From Pseudomonas oryzihabitans NBRC 102199 (GTDB taxonomy: Bacteria > Pseudomonadota > Gammaproteobacteria > Pseudomonadales > Pseudomonadaceae): a stretch of 36,006 bases of DNA. Made by a program: the position numbers and the translations under genes. The notes beneath the pieces are model-generated. The model was not told where the DNA came from. It saw only the letters and a program-made list of their open reading frames with translations, and did no database searches. The stretch spans positions 1 through 36,006 of the forward strand of contig NZ_BBIT01000022.1 of NCBI RefSeq assembly GCF_000730625.1. Direction: 5' to 3'. The stretch's first letter is position 1, and every line of letters begins with the position of its first letter. Shown here one piece after another: positions 17,306-26,411 of the stretch.

Positions 17306-18076
17306 ATGGCGATCACGCGCTTTGCGGCTGTCGCGCTCGCCCTGGTGGTCGGCGGCCTCGCCGGCTGCGTGACCGAGGGCGACCGCAATCCCATGGATAC
17401 CCGCCAGGGGCGGATGCAGGCCCGTGATGCCTACATCCAGCTCGGCCTCGGCTATGTCCAGCAGGGCAACACCGAACAGGCCAAGGTGCCGCTGAAGAAG
17501 GCGCTGGAGCTGGATTCGTCCAGCGCCGACGCCCATGCCGCCCTCGGGCTGGTGTTCCAGGCCCAGGGCGAGACCGACCTGGCCGATCAGGAATACCGCC
17601 TGGCCCTGCGCGAGCGGCCCCGCGATGCCCGCATCCTCAACAACTATGGCAGCTTCCTCTATGAGCAGGGGCGCTACAAGGATGCCTACGAACGTTTCAC
17701 CCAGGCCGCCGAAGACAGTCTCTACCCCGAGCGCGCCCGGGTGTTCGAGAATCTCGGCCTGACCGCCCTGCGACTCAATCAGGTCGACTTGGGCAAGGAA
17801 AATCTGGAAAAATCCCTGCGGCTGGATCGCAATCAGCCCAGGGCCCTGTTCGAATTGGCTCAACTGGCCTACCAGACGCGCGACTATGTGCCGTCCCGGA
17901 GCTATTACCAGGCCTTCAGCCAGCTCAGTCCCCAGGATGCCCGCAGCCTGTTGCTCGGGATCCGCCTCGCCGAGGTGTTCAATGATCGCAACACCGCCGC
18001 GAGCTATGCCCTGCAGCTGAAGCGCCTCTACCCGAACTCACCTGAATATCGTCAACTTCAGTCGGAGCAGAAATGA
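17306..18076 (+). CDS. pilF: Type IV pilus biogenesis lipoprotein PilF
   Basis: PilF (PilW in Neisseria) is an outer-membrane pilotin that helps assemble the secretin PilQ. The signal peptide ends in the lipobox LAGC with C21 as the lipidated residue. Four or more tetratricopeptide repeats follow (about residues 40-215), including AYIQLGLGYVQQGNTEQAKVPLKKALELD. Length is 256 residues. Placement between rlmN and the RodZ-like gene is conserved in gammaproteobacteria. Its stop overlaps the next ATG by four bases. Confidence 0.94.
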   Translation: MAITRFAAVALALVVGGLAGCVTEGDRNPMDTRQGRMQARDAYIQLGLGYVQQGNTEQAKVPLKKALELDSSSADAHAALGLVFQAQGETDLADQEYRLALRERPRDARILNNYGSFLYEQGRYKDAYERFTQAAEDSLYPERARVFENLGLTALRLNQVDLGKENLEKSLRLDRNQPRALFELAQLAYQTRDYVPSRSYYQAFSQLSPQDARSLLLGIRLAEVFNDRNTAASYALQLKRLYPNSPEYRQLQSEQK

Positions 18077-19050
18077 CCGCAGTGCAATCCGAAGCGGTAC
18101 ACGCCGGACGGGGCAATCCCGGTGAGATCTTGCGTCAGAAGCGCCTGTCGCTTGGCTGGAGCCAGGCCCAGGTCGCCCAGAATCTCAATCTCAGCGAGCG
18201 CATCATCGAGCAGCTCGAGTCCGGCAACTATCAGCAGATGCCGGGGCACACCTTTGCCCGTGGCTATACCAAGGCCTACGGCAAGCTGCTCGGCCTGGAC
18301 CAGGTCGAACTGGTGCGGACCTTCGACGGCTACACCGGCACCGATGCCAAGGGCAGCACCGTGCACAGCCTGGGGCGTCTCGACGAGCCGGTGCGGTTGT
18401 CGCGCAATGTCCTGAGATTCGTCAGTTTCATCCTGGTGGTGCTGATCATCGCCATGGGCCTGTTCTGGTGGCAGGAGCGCAGTCGCCAGGCCTCCAGCGC
18501 CAGTGCCGTGAGCATGGAGCATGTCGAGGTCGAGGGCGCCGACGGCAAGACCGAGATCCATCCCATCGACGAGCCGGAAGAACAGCCCCCGGTCACCGCC
18601 CAGCAGCCGGCCGCCACCCTGCCGTCCCCGGTGGGCACGCCGACGCCGGATGCCAATACCGTCGCCGCCATGACCGCCCCGACCGCTGCGCCCACCCCGG
18701 CCCCGGTAACGGGTTCGACCTCGCCAGCGCCCACGGCACCCGCCGCCGCGACCCCGGCCGCGCCGGCCAGCGCCCCTGCCGCGGCGCCCGTCGCCGGCAG
18801 CGACAGCCTGAACATCCGCTTCACTGCCAATTGCTGGACGCAGGTCAGCGACGGTAGCGGCAAGATCCTCTTCAGCGGCGTGAAGAAAGGCGGCGAGAGC
18901 CTCGAATACGCCTCGATCAAGGCGCCGGTGAACATCCGTCTCGGCTTTGCCCGCGGTGCCCAGATCTCCTACAACGGCCAGGTCGTCGACCTCGCGCCTT
19001 ACACCAAGGGCGAGACCGCCCGCATCAAACTCGGTCAGGCCGGACAATGA
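18073..19050 (+). CDS. rodZ: RodZ-like cytoskeletal/HTH membrane protein
   Basis: RodZ-type proteins link the MreB cytoskeleton to cell-wall synthesis. An Xre-like helix-turn-helix domain (about residues 16-80, LRQKRLSLGWSQAQVAQNLNLSERIIEQLE) is followed by one membrane helix (about residues 114-133). Next comes a long periplasmic linker rich in Ala, Pro and Thr (about residues 170-240) and a C-terminal DUF4115 beta domain. Length is 325 residues. The low-complexity linker is prone to length change between strains. Whether this copy controls shape, pili or both is not decidable here; its neighbour pilF leaves both open. Confidence 0.88.
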   Translation: MTAVQSEAVHAGRGNPGEILRQKRLSLGWSQAQVAQNLNLSERIIEQLESGNYQQMPGHTFARGYTKAYGKLLGLDQVELVRTFDGYTGTDAKGSTVHSLGRLDEPVRLSRNVLRFVSFILVVLIIAMGLFWWQERSRQASSASAVSMEHVEVEGADGKTEIHPIDEPEEQPPVTAQQPAATLPSPVGTPTPDANTVAAMTAPTAAPTPAPVTGSTSPAPTAPAAATPAAPASAPAAAPVAGSDSLNIRFTANCWTQVSDGSGKILFSGVKKGGESLEYASIKAPVNIRLGFARGAQISYNGQVVDLAPYTKGETARIKLGQAGQ

Positions 19051-19077
19051 CGTCCGGCGACCCCATGGGAAACCAGC

Positions 19078-20190
19078 ATGCATAGCGAATCGCCCATCAA
19101 ACGTCGGTTGTCCCGCAAGATCTGGGTCGGCTCGGTGCCGGTCGGCGGCGATGCCCCCATCGCCGTGCAGAGCATGACCAACACCGAAACCTGCGACGTC
19201 GACGCCACCGTGGCGCAGATCCAGCGCCTGCAGGACGCCGGTGCCGACATCGTGCGCGTCTCGGTGCCCGACATGGACGCCGCCGAAGCCTTCGGTCGCA
19301 TCAAGCAGCGGGTCAGCCTGCCGCTGGTGGCCGACATCCACTTCGACTACAAGATCGCCCTGCGCGTGGCCGAACTGGGCGTGGACTGCCTGCGCATCAA
19401 CCCCGGCAACATCGGTCGCGAAGACCGGGTCCGGGCGGTGGTCGACGCGGCCCGCGAGCGCGGCATTCCGATCCGCATCGGCGTCAACGCCGGTTCGCTG
19501 GAAAAGGACCTGCAGAAGAAATACGGCGAGCCCACCCCGGAAGCCCTGGTGGAATCGGCCATGCGCCACGTCGACCACCTGGAGAAGCTGGACTATCCGG
19601 ACTTCAAGGTCAGCGTGAAGGCCAGCGACGTCTTCATGGCCGTGGCCGCCTACCGCCAGTTGGCCACCCGCATCGAGCAGCCGCTGCACCTGGGCATCAC
19701 CGAAGCCGGTGGCCTGCGTTCGGGTACGGTGAAGTCCGCCGTGGGCCTGGGCATGTTGCTGGCCGAAGGCATCGGCGACACCATCCGCATCTCGCTCGCG
19801 GCCGATCCGGTCGAGGAGATCAAGGTCGGTTTCGACATCTTGAAATCCCTGCGCCTGCGTTCGCGCGGCATCAACTTCATCGCCTGCCCGAGCTGCTCGC
19901 GGCAGAACTTCGATGTGGTCAAGACCATGAACGAGCTGGAAGGGCGCCTGGAGGACCTGCTGGTGCCCCTGGACGTCGCGGTGATCGGCTGCGTGGTCAA
20001 CGGCCCCGGCGAAGCCAAGGAGGCCCATGTTGGCCTGACCGGGGGTACGCCCAACAACCTGGTGTACATCGACGGCAAGCCCGCCTCCAAGCTGAACAAC
20101 GACAATCTGGTGGACGAGCTGGAAGGGCTCATCCGCCGCAAGGCGGCCGAAAAGGCCGAAGCGGATGCCGCGCTCATCGCGCGCAGCTGA
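19078..20190 (+). CDS. ispG: 4-hydroxy-3-methylbut-2-en-1-yl diphosphate synthase
   Basis: IspG is the [4Fe-4S] enzyme that converts MEcPP to HMBPP, the penultimate step of the MEP isoprenoid pathway. The N-terminal TIM-barrel begins [28 protein letters not shown]. Cluster ligands are the cysteines of [10 protein letters not shown] (two) and GCVVNGPGE (one) in the C-terminal domain, with the conserved glutamate just after. Length is 370 residues. It is a client of the ISC system encoded 4 kb upstream. hisS follows after 24 bases. Confidence 0.97.
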   Translation: MHSESPIKRRLSRKIWVGSVPVGGDAPIAVQSMTNTETCDVDATVAQIQRLQDAGADIVRVSVPDMDAAEAFGRIKQRVSLPLVADIHFDYKIALRVAELGVDCLRINPGNIGREDRVRAVVDAARERGIPIRIGVNAGSLEKDLQKKYGEPTPEALVESAMRHVDHLEKLDYPDFKVSVKASDVFMAVAAYRQLATRIEQPLHLGITEAGGLRSGTVKSAVGLGMLLAEGIGDTIRISLAADPVEEIKVGFDILKSLRLRSRGINFIACPSCSRQNFDVVKTMNELEGRLEDLLVPLDVAVIGCVVNGPGEAKEAHVGLTGGTPNNLVYIDGKPASKLNNDNLVDELEGLIRRKAAEKAEADAALIARS

Positions 20191-20214
20191 AAGATCAAGG
20201 AATAAGGCCCTTTC

Positions 20215-21522
20215 GTGAGCAAGTCCCTGCAAGCCATCCGTGGCATGAACGATATCCTGCCGGAGCAGACCCCGGCCTGGCGCTACCTGGAACGTACCTT
20301 CGCGACGCTGCTCGACGGCTATGGCTACCACGAGATCCGTCTGCCCATCATGGAGTTCACCGAACTCTTCGCCCGCGGCATCGGCGAGGGCACCGACGTG
20401 GTGGACAAGGAGATGTACACCTTCCTCGACCGCAACGAAGAGTCCCTGACCCTGAGGCCGGAAGGCACCGCGGGTTGCGTGCGGGCCGTGCTCGAACACG
20501 GCATGACCGGCGGTGGCCAGGTGCAGAAGCTCTGGTACGCCGGCCCGATGTTCCGCTACGAGAAGCCGCAGAAGGGTCGCTATCGCCAGTTCCACCAGAT
20601 CGGCGTGGAGGTGTTCAACCTGCCCGGTCCGGACATCGACGCCGAACTGATCGTGCTCACCGCGCGCCTCTGGCAGCGCCTGGGGCTGACCGACGCCGTC
20701 ACCCTGCAGCTCAACAGCCTGGGTTCCAGCGCCGATCGCGCGCGTTATCGCGAAGCCCTGGTGGCCTATCTGCAGGAACGCTTCGAGCAACTCGACGAAG
20801 ACAGCCAGCGCCGCCTGACCACCAATCCGCTGCGCATCCTCGACAGCAAGAACGCCCAGACCCAGGCGCTGCTGCAGGATGCCCCGACCCTGGCGGACTA
20901 CCTGGACGACGAATCCCGCGCCCATTTCGATGGCCTCAAGGCCCGCCTGGACGCCGCCGGCATCCGCTACCAGATCAATCCCAAGCTGGTGCGTGGCCTG
21001 GACTACTACGGCCGGACCGTCTTCGAGTGGGTCACCGACAAGCTGGGTGCCCAGGGCACCGTCTGCGCCGGTGGCCGCTACGACGGCCTGATCACCCAGT
21101 TCGGCGGCAAGCCCACCCCGGGCGTCGGCTTCGCCATGGGCGTCGAGCGCCTGGTGCTGCTGCTGGAAACCCTGGAGTGCCTGCCCGGTGATCTGCAGCG
21201 CCCCGCCGATCTCTATCTCTGCGCCTTTGGCGAGGCGGCCGAACTGGCCGGCCTCAAGCTGGCCGAGCAGCTGCGCGATGCCCGTCCCGACCTGCGTCTG
21301 CTGGTCAACGCCGGTGCCGGCAGCTTCAAGAGCCAGTTCAAGAAGGCTGACAAGAGCGGCGCGCTCTGGGCGATGATCCTGGGTGAGGACGAACTGGCCG
21401 CGCAACAGGTGGCGCTCAAGCCCCTGCGTGGCGAGGCGCCCCAGGAAAAGGTCGATTTCGCGGCCCTGGCCGCTCGTCTGGACGAGATTTTGCCCCCGGC
21501 CGGTTCCGGTCGCGGGAATTGA
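20215..21522 (+). CDS. hisS: Histidyl-tRNA synthetase
   Basis: HisS charges tRNA-His. It is a class II synthetase with motif 2 ([21 protein letters not shown]) and the histidine-specific motifs [15 protein letters not shown] and AGGRYDGL. Motif 3 ([16 protein letters not shown]) precedes the C-terminal anticodon-binding domain (about residues 330-420). The start is GTG at 20215, giving the known N-terminus [16 protein letters not shown]. Length is 435 residues. Confidence 0.97.
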   Translation: MSKSLQAIRGMNDILPEQTPAWRYLERTFATLLDGYGYHEIRLPIMEFTELFARGIGEGTDVVDKEMYTFLDRNEESLTLRPEGTAGCVRAVLEHGMTGGGQVQKLWYAGPMFRYEKPQKGRYRQFHQIGVEVFNLPGPDIDAELIVLTARLWQRLGLTDAVTLQLNSLGSSADRARYREALVAYLQERFEQLDEDSQRRLTTNPLRILDSKNAQTQALLQDAPTLADYLDDESRAHFDGLKARLDAAGIRYQINPKLVRGLDYYGRTVFEWVTDKLGAQGTVCAGGRYDGLITQFGGKPTPGVGFAMGVERLVLLLETLECLPGDLQRPADLYLCAFGEAAELAGLKLAEQLRDARPDLRLLVNAGAGSFKSQFKKADKSGALWAMILGEDELAAQQVALKPLRGEAPQEKVDFAALAARLDEILPPAGSGRGN

Positions 21523-21533
21523 GGAGAACGGAT

Positions 21534-22175
21534 TTGAGTTCCATCGACGACGACAATCTGGTGGTCGCCAAGGCCTGGTGGCAGCGTAACGGCAAGCCGC
21601 TGGTGGCCGGTGGCGTCATCGCCCTGGTGGCGGTACTCGGCTGGCAGGGCTGGCAGCGCTATCAGAACAACCAGGCGCAAGGCGCCTCGGTGCTCTATCA
21701 GCAGCTGGTGGAAGCCGCGCTGGCGCCCGGTGGCAAGGTCGACACCGCGCGGGTGACCGATACCTACGGCAAGCTCAAGCAGGATTATTCCGGCACCGCC
21801 TACGCCCAGTACGGCAGTCTCTTCGTCGCCAAGGTGGCGGTGGAGAACAATCGCCTGGACGACGCCGCCGCCGAACTCAAGGCCGTGGTGGACAAGCCCC
21901 ACGATGCCGAACTCGGCGAGCTGGCGCGTCAGCGTCTGGCCCGGGTGCTGGCGGCCGAGGGCAAGGCCGAAGAGGGCCTCAAGCTGCTGGACGGCGAGGC
22001 GCCCAAGGCCTATGTCGCCAACCGCGAAGAATTGCGTGGCGATCTGCTGGTGGCGCTGAAGAAGCCGACCGAGGCCCGCGCCGCCTACGAAAAAGCCCGC
22101 GCCGCGCTGCCCAACGATGCAGCCGAAGGCGTGCTGCAGATGAAACTCGATGATCTCGCCAAAGGAGACGCCTGA
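21534..22175 (+). CDS. yfgM: YfgM-family membrane-anchored TPR protein
   Basis: YfgM is an inner-membrane protein with a periplasmic TPR-like domain that associates with the SecYEG translocon and periplasmic chaperones. One membrane helix is visible at about residues 24-41 (LVAGGVIALVAVLGWQGW). Helical repeats follow to the end. The preferred start is TTG at 21534: GAGGAGA lies 7 bases before it and it gives SSIDDDNLVVAKAWWQRNGKPL. A TTG at 21519 overlapping the hisS stop is possible but has no site of its own. Length is 213 residues. Its stop overlaps bamB, consistent with a shared role in envelope protein biogenesis. Confidence 0.9.
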   Translation: MSSIDDDNLVVAKAWWQRNGKPLVAGGVIALVAVLGWQGWQRYQNNQAQGASVLYQQLVEAALAPGGKVDTARVTDTYGKLKQDYSGTAYAQYGSLFVAKVAVENNRLDDAAAELKAVVDKPHDAELGELARQRLARVLAAEGKAEEGLKLLDGEAPKAYVANREELRGDLLVALKKPTEARAAYEKARAALPNDAAEGVLQMKLDDLAKGDA

Positions 22176-23317
22176 TGTTGCGCTGGAAGCCTATCGCGGT
22201 ACTGGGTCTCGCCCTTGCGGTCGTCGGGTGCAGCAGCACCGGCAAGAAGGAATTGCCGCCGGCCGAGCTGAAGGACATCAAGGCCGAGGTCCGGCTGGAT
22301 GAAGTCTGGAGTCGCTCGGTGGGCGATGGCCAGGGCAAGGAATACAACCGCCTGGTCCCGGCCGTGGACGGCCAGACCATCTTTGCCGCCGATGCCGATG
22401 GCCGGGTCATGGCGATGAATCGCGAGACCGGTGCGGTGCTGTGGAAGAAGGACCTGGACTTGCCGGTCTCCGGCGGCGTCGGAGTCGGCTCCGGTCTGGT
22501 GCTGGTCGGTACCCTGCGTGGCCAGGTCATCGCCCTCGACAGTGCCAGTGGCGACGAGAAGTGGCGTGCCCAGGCCTCCAGCGAGGTGCTGTCCGCTCCG
22601 GTCGTCAACAACGACGTGGTGGTGGTGCAGTCCCAGGACGACAAGCTGCAGGCCTTCGAGCTGGGCAGCGGTACCCGTCGCTGGATCTACGAAGACACCC
22701 AGCCGGTGCTGAGTCTGAGGGGCACCGGTGCCCCCCTGGTGACCAACCAGGTGGTGATGGCCGGCTTCGCCAGCGGCAAGGTGGTCGCCCTGGACGTGCA
22801 GCGTGGCCTGCCGCTGTGGGAACAGCAGATCGCCGTGCCCAAGGGCCGTTCCGAACTGGAGCGCATCGTCGACGTGGACGGCGGCCTGTCGCTGTCGGGC
22901 GACACCCTCTATGTGGTCAGCTACAACGGCCGCGTGGTCGCGCTCAATCCGGCCAACGGCCAGATCCTCTGGCAGCGTGACGCCTCCAGCTACGACGGCG
23001 TGGCCGAAGGCTTCGGCAACGTCTACCTGAGCCTGGACAACGGCACCGTGGAAGCCGTCGAGGAATCCTCGACCTCCGCGCTCTGGACCAATGCCGATCT
23101 GGCCCGTCGCCAGCTCACCGGGCCGGTGGTCTGGTCGAGCAACGTGGTGGTGGGCGACTACGCCGGCTACATCCACCTGCTGAGCCAGGTCGATGGGCGT
23201 TTCGTCGGTCGTACCAAGGTCGACGGTGACGGCGTCCGGGTACGGCCACTGGTCGTCGGCGATATGCTCTACGTTTACGGCAATGGCGGTAAACTCGTCG
23301 CCTATCGTCTGCGCTAG
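22175..23317 (+). CDS. bamB: Outer membrane protein assembly factor BamB
   Basis: BamB is a lipoprotein of the BAM complex that folds beta-barrel proteins into the outer membrane. The signal peptide ends in VVGC with C19 as the lipidated residue. PQQ-type beta-propeller repeats fill the rest, for example GAVLWKKDLDLPVSGGVGVG and LNPANGQILWQRDASSYDGV. Length is 380 residues. The ATG overlaps the yfgM stop by one base. A strong hairpin terminator begins 19 bases after the stop. Confidence 0.95.
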   Translation: MLRWKPIAVLGLALAVVGCSSTGKKELPPAELKDIKAEVRLDEVWSRSVGDGQGKEYNRLVPAVDGQTIFAADADGRVMAMNRETGAVLWKKDLDLPVSGGVGVGSGLVLVGTLRGQVIALDSASGDEKWRAQASSEVLSAPVVNNDVVVVQSQDDKLQAFELGSGTRRWIYEDTQPVLSLRGTGAPLVTNQVVMAGFASGKVVALDVQRGLPLWEQQIAVPKGRSELERIVDVDGGLSLSGDTLYVVSYNGRVVALNPANGQILWQRDASSYDGVAEGFGNVYLSLDNGTVEAVEESSTSALWTNADLARRQLTGPVVWSSNVVVGDYAGYIHLLSQVDGRFVGRTKVDGDGVRVRPLVVGDMLYVYGNGGKLVAYRLR

Positions 23318-23335
23318 AAACTATTATCCTCAACC

Positions 23336-23377
23336 GATGGCCGCTACCGTGAAGTTCGGTAGCGGCCATCGTGTTTT
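23336..23377 (+). terminator. Strong intrinsic terminator between bamB and der
   Basis: A perfect 14-base-pair stem (23336-23349 with 23357-23370) closes a 7-base loop and is followed by GTGTTTT. It lies between bamB and der. Only 18 bases separate it from the der start, so a separate der promoter would have to lie within or before the hairpin, or der must rely on read-through. Confidence 0.88.
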
Positions 23378-23395
23378 CTGCTCTGGGAGAGCCGC

Positions 23396-24883
23396 ATGGT
23401 TCCCGTAATTGCCCTGGTGGGGCGGCCGAACGTCGGCAAATCCACGCTTTTCAATCGCCTGACCAAGACCCGGGACGCCATCGTCGCCGACTTCGCCGGC
23501 CTGACCCGCGATCGCAAGTACGGCGAAGCCAAGTGGCAGGGACGCACCTACATCGTGGTCGACACCGGCGGTATCTCCGGTGACGAGGAAGGCATCGACC
23601 TGAAGATGGCCGAGCAGTCGCTGCAGGCCATCGAAGAATCCGATGCGGTGCTGTTCCTGGTGGACTCCCGCGACGGCATGACCGTCGCCGACCAGATGAT
23701 CGCCGAGCACCTGCGCAAGAGAAACAAGCGCACCTTCCTGGTGGCCAACAAGGTCGACACCGTCGATCCCGAGATCGCCCGGGCGGAATTCAGCCCGCTG
23801 GCCATCGGCGATGCCTTTCCCATCGCGGCGGCCCACGGCCGTGGCGTGAACAACCTGCTGGAAGCCGCCCTGGGCGTCTTCCCCAAGGACGAGGTCGAGG
23901 TCGAGGAGCTCTCCGAGGAGCAGGTGCGGGCGGCCGCGGAAGAGGGCGGTGACGTCTTCCGCCGCGTGCAGGGCATCGACGAGACCACCGGCATCAAGAT
24001 CGCAGTGATCGGTCGACCCAACGTCGGCAAGTCGACGCTGGTCAACCGCATGCTCGGCGAAGAGCGGGTCATCGTCTATGACCAGGCCGGCACCACGCGC
24101 GACAGCATCTACATCCCCTTCGAGCGCAACGAAGAACGCTACACCCTGATCGACACCGCCGGCGTGCGCCGGCGTGGCAAGGTCTTCGAGGCGGTCGAGA
24201 AGTTCTCGGTGGTCAAGACGCTGCAGGCGATCCAGGACGCCAACGTAGTGATCTTTGTCATGGACGCCCGCGAAGGCGTGGTCGAGCACGACCTCAACCT
24301 GCTCGGCTTCGTGCTGGAGACCGGTCGTGCCCTGGTGATCGCCCTCAACAAGTGGGACGGCATGGAGTCCGGCGAGCGCGACTACGTCAAGACCGAGCTG
24401 GAACGCCGGCTGTTGTTCGTCGACTTCGCCGACATCCACTTCATCTCGGCGCTGCATGGCACCGGCGTGGGCCATCTGTACAAGTCGGTGCAGCAGTCCT
24501 TCGCCTCGGCCACCACCCGCTGGCCCACCAGCCGCCTGACCCAGATCCTCGAGGACGCGGTGCAGGAGCACCAGCCGCCGATGGTCAGCGGGCGCCGCAT
24601 CAAGCTGCGCTATGCCCACCTGGGCGGCGCCAACCCGCCGCTGATCGTCATCCACGGCAACCAGACGGAAGCGGTGCCCAAGTCCTATACCCGCTACCTG
24701 GAAAAGACCTATCGCCGGGTGCTCAAGCTGGTGGGGACGCCGATCCGCATCGAATACCGCGGTGGCGAGAACCCCTTCGAGGGCAAGAAGAACACCCTCA
24801 CCGAGCGCCAGGTCAACAAGAAGCGCCGGTTGATGAGCCACCACAAGAAGGCCGAGAAGAAGCGCAAGGACAAGCGGCGGTAA
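23396..24883 (+). CDS. der: Ribosome biogenesis GTPase Der (EngA)
   Basis: Der has two tandem GTPase domains and is needed for 50S subunit maturation. Each domain shows an identical P-loop, GRPNVGKST, at residues 9-17 and near residue 204. The DTGG (first) and DTAG (second) switch motifs, and NKVD and NKWD specificity motifs, are present. The C-terminal KH-like domain ends in a lysine/arginine-rich tail ([14 protein letters not shown]). Length is 495 residues. A GGGAGA site precedes the ATG at 23396. Confidence 0.97.
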   Translation: MVPVIALVGRPNVGKSTLFNRLTKTRDAIVADFAGLTRDRKYGEAKWQGRTYIVVDTGGISGDEEGIDLKMAEQSLQAIEESDAVLFLVDSRDGMTVADQMIAEHLRKRNKRTFLVANKVDTVDPEIARAEFSPLAIGDAFPIAAAHGRGVNNLLEAALGVFPKDEVEVEELSEEQVRAAAEEGGDVFRRVQGIDETTGIKIAVIGRPNVGKSTLVNRMLGEERVIVYDQAGTTRDSIYIPFERNEERYTLIDTAGVRRRGKVFEAVEKFSVVKTLQAIQDANVVIFVMDAREGVVEHDLNLLGFVLETGRALVIALNKWDGMESGERDYVKTELERRLLFVDFADIHFISALHGTGVGHLYKSVQQSFASATTRWPTSRLTQILEDAVQEHQPPMVSGRRIKLRYAHLGGANPPLIVIHGNQTEAVPKSYTRYLEKTYRRVLKLVGTPIRIEYRGGENPFEGKKNTLTERQVNKKRRLMSHHKKAEKKRKDKRR

Positions 24884-24903
24884 GCCGGTCGGGCGTTGTG
24901 AAG

Positions 24904-24936
24904 GAAAGGGGGCTAATAGCCCCCTTTCTCTTTGTT
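24904..24936 (+). terminator. Intrinsic terminator after der
   Basis: A 10-base-pair stem (24904-24913 with 24919-24928) has a TAATA loop and is followed by the T-rich TCTTTGTT. It begins 20 bases after the der stop and closes the long plus-strand run. Confidence 0.88.
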
Positions 24937-24975
24937 AGCGGATTCTGGCGAGGAGGCTCCTCGCACACCGAACTT

Positions 24976-25130
24976 CCCCCTCTCCCTTTGGGAAAGGGTT
25001 GGGGTGAGGGTGATCCCTGCGACGGCCTAGCAGTGAAAAAGATCGTAGCCTTGTCCCCTTCGCGTCGCCAACAGGTGACCTGACTGCCAGCGGTTGCCCT
25101 CACCCTGGCCCTCTCCCGGAGGGAGAGGGG
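24976..25130. repeat. Inverted pair of intergenic GC-rich repeats
   Basis: Between der and the aminotransferase gene (379 bases without a gene) lie two copies of a repeat in opposite orientation. One is at 24976-25011 and one at 25097-25130. Each combines a short palindrome (CCCTCTCCC, 3-4 bases, GGGAGAGGG or close) with a flanking CCCTCACCC-type block. A third copy is at 35943-35977. Such units are common between genes in Pseudomonas and relatives and probably spread as REP- or MITE-like elements. The remaining bases to 25262 show no gene and no clear promoter. Confidence 0.75.
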
Positions 25131-25262
25131 ATGTTCGGATCAGGCCTTGTACCCAGGCTATGCCTAGACCGCTGGCTGGCTGATCGGCTTAGCACTACTT
25201 GCCCTCTCGCACAAAAAATCGCAGTCTGCCGATCTCCTTCCAGCCAGACCTGTGCCCGCGCG

Positions 25263-26411
25263 ATGATCCAGAGCAAGCTTCCCGGCCTCGCCGTCACCAT
25301 CTTTACCCGCATGTCCCAGCTCGCCGCCCAGACCGGTGCGCTGAATCTGTCCCAGGGCTTTCCCGATTTCGATGGCCCGGCCGAGTTGCTCGCGGCGGTC
25401 GGTCGCCATGTCGCGGCCGGCCAAAACCAGTACGCGCCCATGACCGGGCTGCCGGCGCTGCGCCAGCAGGTGGCGGCCAAGGTCGCCGCCTTCTATGGCC
25501 GAGAGGTGGATGCCGAGACCGAGGTCACCATCGTCCCCGGCGCCACCCAGGGCCTGTTCTGCGCCCTGCAGACGCTGGTGCGGCCAGGTGACGAGGTGAT
25601 CGTCTTCGATCCCTGCTACGACAGCTATGAACCCTCGGTGCAACTGGCCGGCGGGCGCTGCGTGCACGTGCCCCTGGCGCTGCCGGGCTTTGGTATCGAC
25701 TGGCCGGCGCTGGAGGCGGCCCTGAGTCCGCGCACCCGTGCCATCGTGCTCAATACCCCGCACAACCCCAGTGGCGCCCTGGTCAGCGCCGCCGAGCTGG
25801 ATCGTCTGGCCGCGCTGATCCGCGGGCGCGATCTCTATCTGGTCAGCGACGAGGTCTATGAGCACCTGGTCTACGACGGCGAGCGCCATGCCAGCGTCAT
25901 CGCCCACGACGAACTCTATGCCCGCGCCTTCGTGGTCAGCTCCTTTGGCAAGACCTATCACGTCACCGGCTGGAAGACCGGCTATGTGGTAGCGCCACCG
26001 GCGCTGTCGGCGGAATTGCGCAAGGTGCACCAGTACGTGAGCTTCTGCGGGGTGACGCCGATCCAGGCCGCCCTGGCCGACTTCATGGCCGCCCATCCCG
26101 AGCATCTCAGCGAGCTGCCGGCCTTCTACCAGGCCAAGCGCGATCTCTTCTGCGATCTGCTGGGCAACTCGCGCTTCACCTTCCAGCGCGCCGCCGGCAC
26201 CTATTTCCAGGTGGTCGACTACTCCGCCATCCGCCCGGAGCTGGACGACGTGGCCATGGCCGAATGGCTGACCCGCGAGCATGGCGTCGCCGCCATTCCG
26301 CTGTCGGTGTTCTACCAGGCGCCGCCCGCGGACCTGCGCCTGGTGCGCTTCTGCTTTGCCAAGCGCGAAGACACCCTGCGCCAGGCAGCGGAGCGGCTAT
26401 GCGCGATCTGA
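25263..26411 (+). CDS. ybdL: Methionine-type PLP aminotransferase
   Basis: This is a fold-type I class I/II aminotransferase resembling E. coli YbdL, which prefers methionine, histidine and aromatic amino acids. LNLSQGFPDFDGP, the NQYAPMTGLPALR segment and VLNTPHNPSGALV are typical. The PLP lysine is K230 in SSFGKTYHVTGWKTGY. The ATG at 26 residues before the SQGFPDF motif (25263) matches the YbdL start; the frame is open upstream to 25131 but crosses repeat DNA. Length is 382 residues. It overlaps the omega-amidase gene by 13 bases, which suggests glutamine serves as amino donor for the keto acid of methionine. Confidence 0.9.
   Translation: MIQSKLPGLAVTIFTRMSQLAAQTGALNLSQGFPDFDGPAELLAAVGRHVAAGQNQYAPMTGLPALRQQVAAKVAAFYGREVDAETEVTIVPGATQGLFCALQTLVRPGDEVIVFDPCYDSYEPSVQLAGGRCVHVPLALPGFGIDWPALEAALSPRTRAIVLNTPHNPSGALVSAAELDRLAALIRGRDLYLVSDEVYEHLVYDGERHASVIAHDELYARAFVVSSFGKTYHVTGWKTGYVVAPPALSAELRKVHQYVSFCGVTPIQAALADFMAAHPEHLSELPAFYQAKRDLFCDLLGNSRFTFQRAAGTYFQVVDYSAIRPELDDVAMAEWLTREHGVAAIPLSVFYQAPPADLRLVRFCFAKREDTLRQAAERLCAI

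Noticed and set aside
18583-18800. Proline/alanine/threonine-rich stretch in the RodZ-like gene as a frameshift or tandem repeat artefact
   Set aside because: The frame stays open and the conserved C-terminal domain follows; such linkers are normal in RodZ proteins.
18058-21405. 1115-residue open frame on the minus strand
   Set aside because: It runs antisense through rodZ, ispG and hisS, all with unmistakable family motifs. High GC at third positions removes stops from the opposite strand; the translation is low-complexity and like no family.
24976-25130. CRISPR array
   Set aside because: Only two units in opposite orientation, with no regular spacers and no cas genes nearby.
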